Below, in pieces: positions 51,120-60,404 of a stretch of 64,000 nt of DNA (position 1 is its first letter; the number at the start of each line of letters is the position of its first letter). Source of the DNA: Haemophilus sp. (GTDB lineage: Bacteria > Pseudomonadota > Gammaproteobacteria > Enterobacterales > Pasteurellaceae). Location of the stretch: positions 25,264 through 89,263 of the forward strand of contig JAHZCD010000004.1 in assembly GCA_019423025.1 (NCBI GenBank), in the 5' to 3' direction. The position numbers and the translations under genes are program-made. The notes under the pieces were generated by a model, which was given only the letters and a program-made list of their open reading frames with translations, was not told the DNA's origin and did no database searches.

Positions 51120-54100
51120 ATGTCAACTCAACCGCGTTTTGTACACCTTCGTACACACACCGATTTTTCAATGATTGATGGTATCGTGAAAGTAAAACCA
51201 TTGGTCAAGGCGTGTGCTGCAAATAATATGGTTGCATTGGCATTAACAGATTTTACTAATTTTTGTGGTGTGGTGCGTTTTTATGGAGAAACCCTTTCTT
51301 CGGGGATTAAACCGATTATTGGTGCAGATGTTCATGTTAAAAGTGAGCTATGCGGTGAGGAATTATTTACCCTCACTCTACTAGCTAAGAACAACGAAGG
51401 CTATAAAAACATCACCTTACTGCTTTCAAAAGCCTATCAACGTGGCTATGTGGACCTACCTTATATCGACCAAGAGTGGTTGATTGAACACCGTGAAGGT
51501 GTGATTATTTTATCGGGTGGCACACAAGGCGATATCGCGAAAAAACTCCTTAAAGAAAATCTCTCTGAAGCAGAAAGTGCGGTCAGTTTTTATCAAGAAT
51601 TTTTCCCTGACCATTTTTACCTTTCGCTTTCTCGAACAGGTCGTCCGGATGAAGAGCGTTATATTCAAGCCGCATTAAAATTGGCTGAGGAACATGATTT
51701 ACCGATTGTTGCAACCAACGATGTTGTCTTTCTCGCACCTGATGATTTTGAGGCACACGAAATTCGAGTTGCTATTCATGATGGCTATACCCTTGACGAT
51801 CCGAAACGTCCAAAACGTTATACCGAGCAACAATATTTCCGCTCAGAAGAAGAGATGTGCGACTTATTTGCGGACATTCCTTCAGCACTTGAAAATACGG
51901 TATTAATAGCGCAACGCTGTAATGTGACTTTGCGTTTAGGGCAATATTTCCTCCCTCAATTTCCAACTGGCGAACTGAGTACGGAAGATTATTTGGTGAT
52001 GAAATCTAAAGAGGGTTTAGAAGAGCGTTTGGCGTTTTTATTCCCTGATGAAAAAGTGCGGGCAGAAAGACGACCAGAATATGATGAGCGCCTTCAAGTT
52101 GAACTTGATGTGATCAACCAAATGGGTTTCCCGGGTTACTTCTTAATCGTCATGGAGTTTATCCAGTGGTCAAAAGACAATGATATTCCGGTAGGACCAG
52201 GACGTGGCTCTGGTGCTGGTTCATTGGTGGCTTATGCACTAAAAATTACCGATTTAGATCCCCTTGAATTCGATCTTCTTTTTGAGCGTTTCCTCAATCC
52301 AGAGCGTGTTTCTATGCCCGATTTCGACGTGGATTTCTGTATGGATGGACGGGATCGTGTTATCGATCATGTCGCAGAAACCTATGGTCGTGGTGCGGTA
52401 TCACAAATTATTACCTTTGGTACCATGGCGGCCAAAGCGGTAATTCGAGATGTAGGTCGCGTATTAGGCCATCCTTATGGCTTCGTGGATCGTATTTCGA
52501 AAATGATTCCCCCTGATCCCGGCATGACTTTAGCCAAGGCTTTTGAGGCTGAACCACAGTTACAAGTAGCATATGATTCAGATGAAGAAGTCAAAGCCTT
52601 GATTGATATGGCGCGTAAGCTAGAGGGTGTCACGCGAAATGCGGGTAAACACGCAGGTGGCGTAGTGATTTCGCCTTCTTTGATTACAGACTTTGCACCT
52701 CTTTATTGTGACAACGAAGGACTTCATCCGGTTACTCACTTTGATAAAAATGATGTGGAATATGCCGGTTTAGTGAAGTTTGACTTCTTAGGTTTGCGTA
52801 CACTCACCATTATCAAATGGGCACTAGATATGATTAATGCCCGCCTTACTCGTGAAGGCAAACCGCCAGTTGATATTGCTGCTATTCCATTAGATGATCC
52901 CGAATCTTTTGAGTTGCTGAAGCGATCTGAAACGACCGCCGTATTCCAGTTGGAATCTCGTGGGATGAAAGATTTAATTAAACGCCTTCAGCCAGACTGT
53001 TTTGAAGATATTATCGCGTTGGTGGCATTATTCCGACCAGGTCCATTACAATCAGGCATGGTAGATAACTTTATTGACCGTAAACATGGTCGAGAAGAGG
53101 TGTCTTATCCTGATGCAAACTACCAACATGAAAGCCTTAAACCGATTCTAGAGCCAACTTACGGTATTATTTTGTATCAAGAGCAAGTCATGCAGATTGC
53201 TCAGGTGTTAGCGGGTTATACCCTCGGTGGTGCGGACTTATTACGTCGTGCGATGGGTAAGAAAAAGCCGGAAGAAATGGCGAAACAGCGCTCAGTGTTT
53301 AAAGAAGGCGCTGAAAAAAATGGCGTTGATGGCGAACTTTCCATGAAGATTTTCGACTTGGTGGAAAAATTTGCCGGCTATGGTTTCAATAAATCGCACT
53401 CTGCCGCTTACGCATTGGTATCTTACCAAACTCTTTGGCTGAAAACCCATTTCCCTGCTGAGTTTATGGCAGCAGTAATGACCTCGGAAATGGATAATAC
53501 GGATAAAATTGTTGGCTTGTACGATGAATGTTTGCGTATGGGCTTAAAAGTTACCCCACCGGATATCAACGTAGGGAAACATCATTTCAGCGTGAATGAA
53601 AATGGTGAAATTGTTTACGGCATCGGTGCCATTAAAGGTGTAGGGGAAGGTCCGATTGAGGCATTGATTACCGCACGTAATGAAGGTGGGATTTTCAGGG
53701 ATTTGTTTGATTTATGTGCTCGCGTTGATTTGAAGAAAATTAACCGTCGTACCTTTGAAAGTCTGATTATGTCGGGCGCGTTTGATAAGTTAGGGCCACA
53801 TCGTGCGGCGTTATCTAAGAATCTAGAAGATGCACTCAAAGCCTCTGATCAGCATGCAAAAGATGAGGCCATGGGGCAAACCGATATGTTCGGTGTGCTA
53901 ACAGAAACACACGAAGAAGTGGAAAATGCTTACGCCCATACGCCACCTTACACAGAAAAACAAATTCTAGATGGTGAGCGTGAAACCCTTGGTTTGTATT
54001 TAAGCAGCCATCCGGTAAGTCGTTATTTAAAAGAGCTTTCTCATTACAGTTCTACGCGATTAAAAGATCTCACGCCAAATCGCCGTGGGCAAATTAGCAC

Positions 54101-54599
54101 GGCAGCCGGTTTGTTGGTATCAACTCGTTTCGCAACGACGAAAAAAGGCAATCGAATTGGTATCGCAACCATTGATGACCGTTCTGGACGTTTGGATTTA
54201 ACTCTGTTTGGGGAAAGCTTAGACCAATTTTGTGAAAAACTGCAAAAAGATACGGTTGTGGTGGTATCAGGCCAAGTGAGTTTTGACGATTTTTCAGGTG
54301 GATTAAAAATGTCGGTACGGGATTTAATGACCTTAGATGAGGCGCGTTCCCGTTATGCAAAATCTTTGGCTATCAGTTTATCTGAGGAGCAGATTAGCCC
54401 AAGTTTTATTAAGAAATTGAAAGAAATGTTAGAACCTGTTAGTGGCGGTACTTTACCAATTAACGTATATTATCAAAGCGCAAAAGGCCGTGCGTTATTG
54501 CGTTTAGGGATTCAATGGTCGATTACACCAACGGATGAGATTCTAACAGAATTGGTGAATTTGCTCGGTGAAAATGCGGTAGAGCTAGAATTCGGTTAA
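51120..54599 (+). CDS. dnaE: DNA polymerase III subunit alpha
   Basis: Replicative polymerase of 1159 residues. The N-terminal PHP domain begins FVHLRTHTDFSMIDGIVKVK. The palm has the catalytic PDFDVDFCMDGRDR near 400 and a later Asp in VEYAGLVKFDFLGLRTL. Helix-hairpin-helix and OB domains (ISTAAGLLVSTRFATTKKGN) are at the C terminus. Full length for the family. Confidence 0.99.
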   Translation: MSTQPRFVHLRTHTDFSMIDGIVKVKPLVKACAANNMVALALTDFTNFCGVVRFYGETLSSGIKPIIGADVHVKSELCGEELFTLTLLAKNNEGYKNITLLLSKAYQRGYVDLPYIDQEWLIEHREGVIILSGGTQGDIAKKLLKENLSEAESAVSFYQEFFPDHFYLSLSRTGRPDEERYIQAALKLAEEHDLPIVATNDVVFLAPDDFEAHEIRVAIHDGYTLDDPKRPKRYTEQQYFRSEEEMCDLFADIPSALENTVLIAQRCNVTLRLGQYFLPQFPTGELSTEDYLVMKSKEGLEERLAFLFPDEKVRAERRPEYDERLQVELDVINQMGFPGYFLIVMEFIQWSKDNDIPVGPGRGSGAGSLVAYALKITDLDPLEFDLLFERFLNPERVSMPDFDVDFCMDGRDRVIDHVAETYGRGAVSQIITFGTMAAKAVIRDVGRVLGHPYGFVDRISKMIPPDPGMTLAKAFEAEPQLQVAYDSDEEVKALIDMARKLEGVTRNAGKHAGGVVISPSLITDFAPLYCDNEGLHPVTHFDKNDVEYAGLVKFDFLGLRTLTIIKWALDMINARLTREGKPPVDIAAIPLDDPESFELLKRSETTAVFQLESRGMKDLIKRLQPDCFEDIIALVALFRPGPLQSGMVDNFIDRKHGREEVSYPDANYQHESLKPILEPTYGIILYQEQVMQIAQVLAGYTLGGADLLRRAMGKKKPEEMAKQRSVFKEGAEKNGVDGELSMKIFDLVEKFAGYGFNKSHSAAYALVSYQTLWLKTHFPAEFMAAVMTSEMDNTDKIVGLYDECLRMGLKVTPPDINVGKHHFSVNENGEIVYGIGAIKGVGEGPIEALITARNEGGIFRDLFDLCARVDLKKINRRTFESLIMSGAFDKLGPHRAALSKNLEDALKASDQHAKDEAMGQTDMFGVLTETHEEVENAYAHTPPYTEKQILDGERETLGLYLSSHPVSRYLKELSHYSSTRLKDLTPNRRGQISTAAGLLVSTRFATTKKGNRIGIATIDDRSGRLDLTLFGESLDQFCEKLQKDTVVVVSGQVSFDDFSGGLKMSVRDLMTLDEARSRYAKSLAISLSEEQISPSFIKKLKEMLEPVSGGTLPINVYYQSAKGRALLRLGIQWSITPTDEILTELVNLLGENAVELEFG

Positions 54600-54609
54600 T
54601 ATTCCAGTA

Positions 54610-54651
54610 AGAGTGCGGTCAAAAAAATTAGTGTTTTTTAACCGCACTTTA
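54610..54651. terminator. dnaE terminator (uptake-sequence hairpin)
   Basis: Arms AGTGCGGTCAAAAAA and TTTTTTAACCGCACT form a stem around a short loop; one arm is an exact uptake sequence. It lies between dnaE and pyrR. Confidence 0.75.
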
Positions 54652-54678
54652 GTCGATATAAATAAAGCGAGAGATAAA

Positions 54679-55218
54679 ATGGAAAAAATCATTATTGATG
54701 CAGACAGATTTTTACGTACCATTTCACGTATTTCCCATGAAATTATTGAAAAGCACCAAGATTTCGATAATGTGATTTTAGTTGGGGTGAAACGCCGTGG
54801 TGCTGAAATTGCCGAATTAATTCAACGTCGCATTGAAGAGTTGAATGGTGTGAGTCTTCCAATGATGGAATTGGATATCACATTTTACCGCGATGACTTA
54901 GAGTATGTTGAACCTGAAAATCCAACCCCTGTGTATAGCGGTGCCTCAAGTTATATGAATATTCAGGGTAAAGAAGTCATTTTGATCGATGACGTGCTCT
55001 TTACCGGTAGAACTATTCGTGCCGCGATGGATGCGTTAACAGATTTTGGTCGAGCTGCTAAAATTGAATTGGTGATTTTAGTGGATCGCGGACATCGTGA
55101 ATTACCAATTCGGGCAGACTATGTAGGTAAAAATGTGCCTACTTCCCGTGATGAACAAGTTCAGGTGCGTACATTAAAATACGATGGTTGTTATGAAGTG
55201 GCATTATTGCCTAAATAA
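54679..55218 (+). CDS. pyrR: PyrR-type uracil phosphoribosyltransferase
   Basis: A 179-residue type I phosphoribosyltransferase of the PyrR group. The PRPP loop is VILIDDVLFTGRTIRAA, and the family blocks LDITFYRDDL and VDRGHRELPIRADYVGKN are present. In Gram-positive bacteria PyrR binds pyr mRNA; in Haemophilus the regulatory role is not clear and salvage activity is more likely. The ATG at 54679 has GAGAG upstream; a longer frame to 54613 would run through the terminator hairpin. Confidence 0.95.
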   Translation: MEKIIIDADRFLRTISRISHEIIEKHQDFDNVILVGVKRRGAEIAELIQRRIEELNGVSLPMMELDITFYRDDLEYVEPENPTPVYSGASSYMNIQGKEVILIDDVLFTGRTIRAAMDALTDFGRAAKIELVILVDRGHRELPIRADYVGKNVPTSRDEQVQVRTLKYDGCYEVALLPK

Positions 55219-55295
55219 CGATCAGCCTATTGTGAACCTTTGATAAAATTGATAATCTAACGAGCATTATCCTATTATTTTTTAAGACAACTAAA

Positions 55296-56228
55296 ATGAA
55301 AAAATCAATGTTAAAATCTCTTTTATTTGCCATGATCGGTCTGTTTACTTTTTCTCAAGTTCAAGCAGAAGAACGCGTTGTGGCGACTGTGAATGGTACA
55401 CCAATTTTACAAAGCCAAGTGAATGCTGTAATGGGTAAGAAAGGTAGCCAACGTGCAGCATTAGATAAGATTATTGATGATATGCTGACTGATAAGGCTA
55501 TCAAAGAATCAGGCGTAAAAGTAAACCAAGCGGAAGTAAACCGTATCGTAGAAGATATTGCAGCGAAAAATGGTTTAACTTATGGTCAATTCTTAGATGC
55601 GTTGGATTATCAAGGCATTTCCTTAAACGCATTTAAACAACAAATCTCTCGTCAAATGTTAATGGCGGGTGTGCGTAACCATGCCATTCAAAACAGCGTA
55701 GATGTGACTCGTGAGCAAGTGGATGCATTGGGTAAACAAATGCTCGATGAAGCGAAAGCAAAAGGTACTGCACAAAAAGTGATGGGTAAAGAGTATGAAG
55801 TTCGTCATATTTTATTAAAATTAAACCCATTACTGAACGATGCACAAGCTAAAGCAGAATTAGAACGTATTCGTAGCGAGATTATTTCTGGCAAAATGAC
55901 ATTTGCTGATGCGGCATTAAAATATTCTAAAGATTATTTATCAGGTGCGAATGGCGGCAGCTTAGGCTATGCTTTCCCAGAAGCTTATGTAGGTCCATTT
56001 GCAAAAATGGTTGAAACAACCCCACAAGGTACTATTTCTGCTCCATTTAAATCTGAATTTGGTTGGCATATTCTCGAAGTAACCGGTAGTCGTGATGGCG
56101 ATAAAACAGAAGATGCCTATCGTCAAAAAGCTTACGAACAAATCGTGAATAGCCAATTACAAGATGCAACCAAAGACTGGGTGAAAGCATTACGTAAAAA
56201 TGCTGATATTCAATATTTCGATAAGTAA
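55296..56228 (+). CDS. surA: Periplasmic chaperone/PPIase SurA
   Basis: A 310-residue chaperone for outer-membrane proteins. It has a Sec signal ending in SQVQA, an N-terminal SurA domain (RVVATVNGTPILQSQVNAVM) and one parvulin domain at about 165-265 (YEVRHILLKLNP to GWHILEVTGSR). E. coli SurA has two parvulin domains; the single-domain form is the Haemophilus type. Confidence 0.93.
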   Translation: MKKSMLKSLLFAMIGLFTFSQVQAEERVVATVNGTPILQSQVNAVMGKKGSQRAALDKIIDDMLTDKAIKESGVKVNQAEVNRIVEDIAAKNGLTYGQFLDALDYQGISLNAFKQQISRQMLMAGVRNHAIQNSVDVTREQVDALGKQMLDEAKAKGTAQKVMGKEYEVRHILLKLNPLLNDAQAKAELERIRSEIISGKMTFADAALKYSKDYLSGANGGSLGYAFPEAYVGPFAKMVETTPQGTISAPFKSEFGWHILEVTGSRDGDKTEDAYRQKAYEQIVNSQLQDATKDWVKALRKNADIQYFDK

Positions 56229-56244
56229 CAGAAACCGTTAGAAT

Positions 56245-56268
56245 AAGGGGGCATTTTTGCCCCTTTTG
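56245..56268 (+). terminator. surA terminator
   Basis: Stem GGGGCA/TGCCCC with a 4-nt loop and a TTTTGT tail. Confidence 0.85.
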
Positions 56269-56292
56269 TCGTTTTTATAAAATGAGTGACGC

Positions 56293-57342
56293 ATGAAAAA
56301 ATTTTTTGTCTTTTTACTGATTCTCTTGCTAATTCTTGGTGGTGTTGGTTTTTGGGGTTATCAAAAATTAACTGAGTTTGTTCATACGCCGGTGAATGTC
56401 ACGCAGGATCAATTGCTTACAATTGAGCGAGGCACTACTGGCAGTAAACTCGCCGCTTTATTAGAGCAAGAAAAAATTCTTGAACATGCCGATTTATTGC
56501 CTTGGTTATTGAAATTACAACCGCAGCTCAACAAAGTGAAAGCGGGGACTTATTCTTTAACGGGCGTGAAAACGTTGCAAGATTTATTGGATATGCTCAA
56601 TTCCGGCAAGGAAGCGCAATTTAGCGTGAAGTTTATTGAAGGTAAAACGTTCAAGGAATGGCGTAAAAACCTTGAAAGCGCACCTCACTTAAAACAAACC
56701 TTGCAAGGTAAAACGGATAAAGAGATCATGGTGTTATTGGATATTCCAGCCGTTGCAAAAGCCGTTTACGAATGGAATAACATGGATGGGTGGTTGTATC
56801 CAGATACCTATAATTACACGCCTAACTCGACGGATCTTGAATTATTAAAACGTTCAGCTACTCGCTTACAAAAAGCTTTAGATAAAGCGTGGAGTGAACG
56901 GGATGAAAATCTCCCATTAGCAGATCCATATCAGATGCTAATTTTAGCTTCTATTGTGGAGAAAGAAACAGGAATTGCGGCGGAGCGCCCACAAGTGGCT
57001 TCAGTATTTATTAATCGTTTAAAAGCCAATATGAAACTGCAAACTGACCCAACCGTGATTTATGGAATGGGTGAGAGTTATACCGGCAATATTCGTAAGA
57101 AAGATTTGGAAACGATGACCCCGTACAATACCTATATGATTGAGGGTTTACCACCAACACCAATTGCGATGGTGAGTGAGAGCGCTTTACAGGCTGTGGC
57201 GCATCCAGCGAAAACGGACTTTTATTATTTTGTTGCTGATGGAAGTGGCGGTCATAAATTTACTCGCAATCTGAACGAGCATAATAAAGCGGTGCAAGAA
57301 TATTTACGTTGGTATCGTAACCAACAAAAAGGAGCCAACTAA
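56293..57342 (+). CDS. mltG: Endolytic murein transglycosylase MltG
   Basis: Inner-membrane enzyme (YceG) that cuts nascent glycan strands and sets chain length. It is 349 residues with one N-terminal membrane helix (FVFLLILLLILGGVGFWGY), a LysM-like part and the catalytic domain with the essential Glu in ASIVEKETG. Its stop overlaps the tmk start (TAATG). The order mltG-tmk-holB-ycfH equals the E. coli one. Confidence 0.97.
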   Translation: MKKFFVFLLILLLILGGVGFWGYQKLTEFVHTPVNVTQDQLLTIERGTTGSKLAALLEQEKILEHADLLPWLLKLQPQLNKVKAGTYSLTGVKTLQDLLDMLNSGKEAQFSVKFIEGKTFKEWRKNLESAPHLKQTLQGKTDKEIMVLLDIPAVAKAVYEWNNMDGWLYPDTYNYTPNSTDLELLKRSATRLQKALDKAWSERDENLPLADPYQMLILASIVEKETGIAAERPQVASVFINRLKANMKLQTDPTVIYGMGESYTGNIRKKDLETMTPYNTYMIEGLPPTPIAMVSESALQAVAHPAKTDFYYFVADGSGGHKFTRNLNEHNKAVQEYLRWYRNQQKGAN

Positions 57343-57974
57343 TGCAAGGCAAATTTATCGTCATTGAAGGGCTGGAAGGTGCAGGTAAAAGTACCGCCAT
57401 GCAAACGGTGGTGGATACATTAAAATCTCTTGGTGTAAATGATATCGTGTTTACTCGTGAGCCAGGCGGTACACCGTTAGCAGAGAAATTACGCCATTTA
57501 ATCAAACATGAAACAGAAGAGCCTGTTACCGATAAAGCGGAATTATTAATGCTTTATGCGGCACGAATTCAATTGGTAGAAAATGTGATTAAGCCAGCAT
57601 TGGCAGAAGGAAAAATTGTGCTTGGCGATCGTCACGATATGTCTTCTCAGGCCTATCAAGGTGGTGGGCGTCAGTTTGACCAAACGCTGATGGCAAATTT
57701 AAAAAATATGGTGTTAGGCGATTTTGAGCCTGATTTTGTACTGTATTTAGACATTGATCCTGCAGAAGGGCTTGCTCGTGCTAGAGGTCGTGGTGAATTA
57801 GACCGCATTGAACAACAAGGACTCGATTTCTTCCATCGTACCCGACAACGTTATTTGGAATTGGTGCAGAACAACCCGAAAGCCGCCATTGTTAATGCAG
57901 GTCAGCCTTTGGAACAAGTACAAGCAGACATTCAAAGTGCGGTCAAAAATTGGTGGGTTTCACAAACAAAATGA
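57342..57974 (+). CDS. tmk: Thymidylate kinase
   Basis: Phosphorylates dTMP to dTDP. It is 210 residues. The P-loop is EGLEGAGKST near 8-17, the DRx motif is LGDRHDMSS, and the lid region is RARGRGELDRIEQ. It overlaps mltG by one base and holB by four. Confidence 0.98.
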   Translation: MQGKFIVIEGLEGAGKSTAMQTVVDTLKSLGVNDIVFTREPGGTPLAEKLRHLIKHETEEPVTDKAELLMLYAARIQLVENVIKPALAEGKIVLGDRHDMSSQAYQGGGRQFDQTLMANLKNMVLGDFEPDFVLYLDIDPAEGLARARGRGELDRIEQQGLDFFHRTRQRYLELVQNNPKAAIVNAGQPLEQVQADIQSAVKNWWVSQTK

Positions 57975-58951
57975 GCGAACTTTATCCTTGGTTAGTGCCT
58001 ACTTATCACAAAATTAGCCAAACTTTTAGCGAAGGTTTGGGGCATCATGCATTATTGATTAAAGCTGATCAAGGTCTCGGTGCTGAAGGTTTGTTTGAGG
58101 CTTTAACAAAACGCATTATGTGTCAAACACCGGATAATGCACCTTGTGGCCATTGCCATGCTTGTCACTTAATGGCAGCGCACAGCCACCCTGATTTTCA
58201 TGTTTTAGCCTCTCAAGAAGGCAAAGACATTGGTGTTGATCAGGTGCGGGCGATTAATGATGTTGTCAGCCAACACGCGCAACAAAATGGCAATAAATTA
58301 GTATATATTCAAGATGCAGAACGTCTTACGGAAGCGGCAGCTAATGCATTGCTCAAAACTTTGGAAGAGCCGCGTCCGAACACGTATTTCTTATTGCAAA
58401 CAGAGCCTTCCTCTTCGTTGTTAGCGACTATTTACAGCCGTTGCCAAGTGTGGAATGTTCCTTTGCCAACGGAAGCAGAAGCCTTAACTTGGCTTTCTTC
58501 TCAATTTCAGGCAGAAACATCTGAATTATTGACCGCACTTGCGATGAATTTGGGTCGTCCACTGTTAGCATTAGAAACACTCCGGCAAGGATTAATTGAA
58601 CAGAGAAAAAATTTCCTACGTCAATTTTGGCTGTTTTATCGTCGTCGTTCACCTTTGGAAATTTTGCCTTTCTTTGAAAAAGAACGCACCGTACAGCAAG
58701 TGGATTGGATTTTAGCGTTTTTAAGTGATGCCATTAAATACAAACTCGAAATACAAAATGGCTGGCAAACACTTGATCTTAAAACAGGTGTAACTCAATT
58801 TGCAGACGAGCAAACAGCGCTTGGGTTATTAACCGCAAATAAAATTATGCAAAAAGTGCGCTCGGATTTACTCACTATCAACGGCGTTAACACGGAATTA
58901 ATGTTACTAGATGGTTTGACAAAGTTAATTACCGACGTATTTAAGGACTAA
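57971..58951 (+). CDS. holB: DNA polymerase III subunit delta'
   Basis: Clamp-loader subunit of 326 residues. The zinc module lies in CGHCHACHLMAAHSHPD, and the AAA+ core contains LLKTLEEPRPNTYFLL. It lacks a functional P-loop, as delta' does. The ATG overlaps the tmk stop (ATGA). Confidence 0.96.
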   Translation: MSELYPWLVPTYHKISQTFSEGLGHHALLIKADQGLGAEGLFEALTKRIMCQTPDNAPCGHCHACHLMAAHSHPDFHVLASQEGKDIGVDQVRAINDVVSQHAQQNGNKLVYIQDAERLTEAAANALLKTLEEPRPNTYFLLQTEPSSSLLATIYSRCQVWNVPLPTEAEALTWLSSQFQAETSELLTALAMNLGRPLLALETLRQGLIEQRKNFLRQFWLFYRRRSPLEILPFFEKERTVQQVDWILAFLSDAIKYKLEIQNGWQTLDLKTGVTQFADEQTALGLLTANKIMQKVRSDLLTINGVNTELMLLDGLTKLITDVFKD

Positions 58952-58958
58952 ATAAATT

Positions 58959-59741
58959 ATGTTTATCGTAGATTCCCATTGCCATTTAGATGCATTGGAT
59001 TATGAAAATTTACACAAAGATATTGCTGATGTTGTGGCCAAAGCCCAAGCACGAGATGTGAAGCATTTATTGGCGATTGGCGTAACATTAAGCCGTTTTG
59101 AAAAAGCTTACCCTGAGTTAGCAAAATTTCCGAATGTGTCTTTGGCTTGCGGTGTACATCCACTAGATCTTGAAGAAGAACCTTACGATGCCGATCGTTT
59201 ATTACGTTTATCCCAAGATAAAAAAGTGATCGCAATTGGCGAAATTGGTTTGGATTATTATTACAGTGCAGATAATAAGGCATTGCAGCAAACGGTTTTT
59301 GCGGATCAAATCAGAATTGCTAATGAAGTGGATAAACCCGTGATTATTCATACTCGTTCAGCGCCAGAAGATACCATTGCCATGTTGCGTGAGCACCAGG
59401 CAGAAAAGTGTGGTGGATTAATTCATTGTTTTACGGAAACCTTGGATTTTGCGAAAAAGGCACTTGATTTAGGGTTTTATATTTCTTGTTCAGGCATTAT
59501 AACCTTTAAAAATGCGGAAAGTATTCGTGAAGCTATTCGTTATGTGCCGGCAGATCGTTTGTTAGTTGAAACGGATTCGCCTTATTTAGCACCTGTACCT
59601 TATCGTGGTAAAGAGAACCAACCTGCCTATACACGTGAAGTGTGTGAGTATGTGGCAGCGTTAAAAGGGTTGTCTATGGAAGAATTTGCACAAATTAGTA
59701 CACAAAACTTCGAGCGTTTATTTAAAATTAATGTACAATAA
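58959..59741 (+). CDS. ycfH: TatD-family metal-dependent hydrolase YcfH
   Basis: A 260-residue TIM-barrel hydrolase, probably a deoxyribonuclease. The metal ligands are in DSHCHLDAL (H7, H9), GEIGLDYY, PVIIHTR and VETDSPYL. It lies 7 nt behind holB. Confidence 0.95.
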   Translation: MFIVDSHCHLDALDYENLHKDIADVVAKAQARDVKHLLAIGVTLSRFEKAYPELAKFPNVSLACGVHPLDLEEEPYDADRLLRLSQDKKVIAIGEIGLDYYYSADNKALQQTVFADQIRIANEVDKPVIIHTRSAPEDTIAMLREHQAEKCGGLIHCFTETLDFAKKALDLGFYISCSGIITFKNAESIREAIRYVPADRLLVETDSPYLAPVPYRGKENQPAYTREVCEYVAALKGLSMEEFAQISTQNFERLFKINVQ

Positions 59742-59767
59742 ATCATCGATTTAAATGAGGGAGTTTT

Positions 59768-60292
59768 ATGCGTAAGTTTTTTAAGTACTTTTTATTTTTA
59801 GTAGTCTTTGTTTTCCACGGCTTTATGTTCGCGGTGGTAGACTACGTTTTCCCACACTATGATGTAACGCGAGTAACCGGTGTGGAAGTGAAACGTGTGG
59901 ATAAAGATGGCCCGATTACAAAATCGAATCCGGCTGATGGTCCAACGCGCGATGTGTATTTTATCAATACACAAAATGATGATGGCAAAATCATGGTGTA
60001 TCGTAATGAAGATACCCGTTGGGGTTTTCCATTCTACTTTAAATTTGGTTCAGCGAACTTACAGGCTCAAGTTCAAGCCTTGGGTAATGAAAACAAATTA
60101 GTGCAAATCAAGTATTACGGTTGGCGGATGACGATGTTCGATGAATATCGCAATGCCGTTGCAGTGAAAGAAATCAGTGGCGATGTGACACCAAGCCATC
60201 CGATTTTATCTTGGGTATTCTATGCTTTCTTATTAATTACTCTTTTCCTTTCTATCCAATTTGTACGTGGCTGGTTCGACAGCGAAAATTAG
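59768..60292 (+). CDS. DUF1523 membrane protein
   Basis: A 174-residue protein with an N-terminal membrane helix (YFLFLVVFVFHGFMFAVVDYV), a periplasmic middle (DVYFINTQNDDGKIMVYRNE, KIKYYGWR-like block) and a C-terminal helix (SWVFYAFLLITLFLSIQF). The family is of unknown function. It follows ycfH by 26 nt. Confidence 0.82.
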   Translation: MRKFFKYFLFLVVFVFHGFMFAVVDYVFPHYDVTRVTGVEVKRVDKDGPITKSNPADGPTRDVYFINTQNDDGKIMVYRNEDTRWGFPFYFKFGSANLQAQVQALGNENKLVQIKYYGWRMTMFDEYRNAVAVKEISGDVTPSHPILSWVFYAFLLITLFLSIQFVRGWFDSEN

Positions 60293-60404
60293 CGTTTCTC
60301 AAATATGGGGCGTCATAGAACGCCCTCACAATTTAATAATAACATTTCTAACTTAAAAACCAGCGGTAAATTGACCGCACTTTAAAGCCAATAAAGAGAA
60401 CATT

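Noticed and set aside
54600..54678. N-terminal extension of PyrR from 54613
   Set aside because: It would translate the dnaE terminator hairpin, and the ATG at 54679 gives the conserved N terminus with a ribosome binding site.
60307..60325. GGGCGT/ACGCCC hairpin as terminator after the DUF1523 gene
   Set aside because: Only 6 bp and no T-run; too weak to call.
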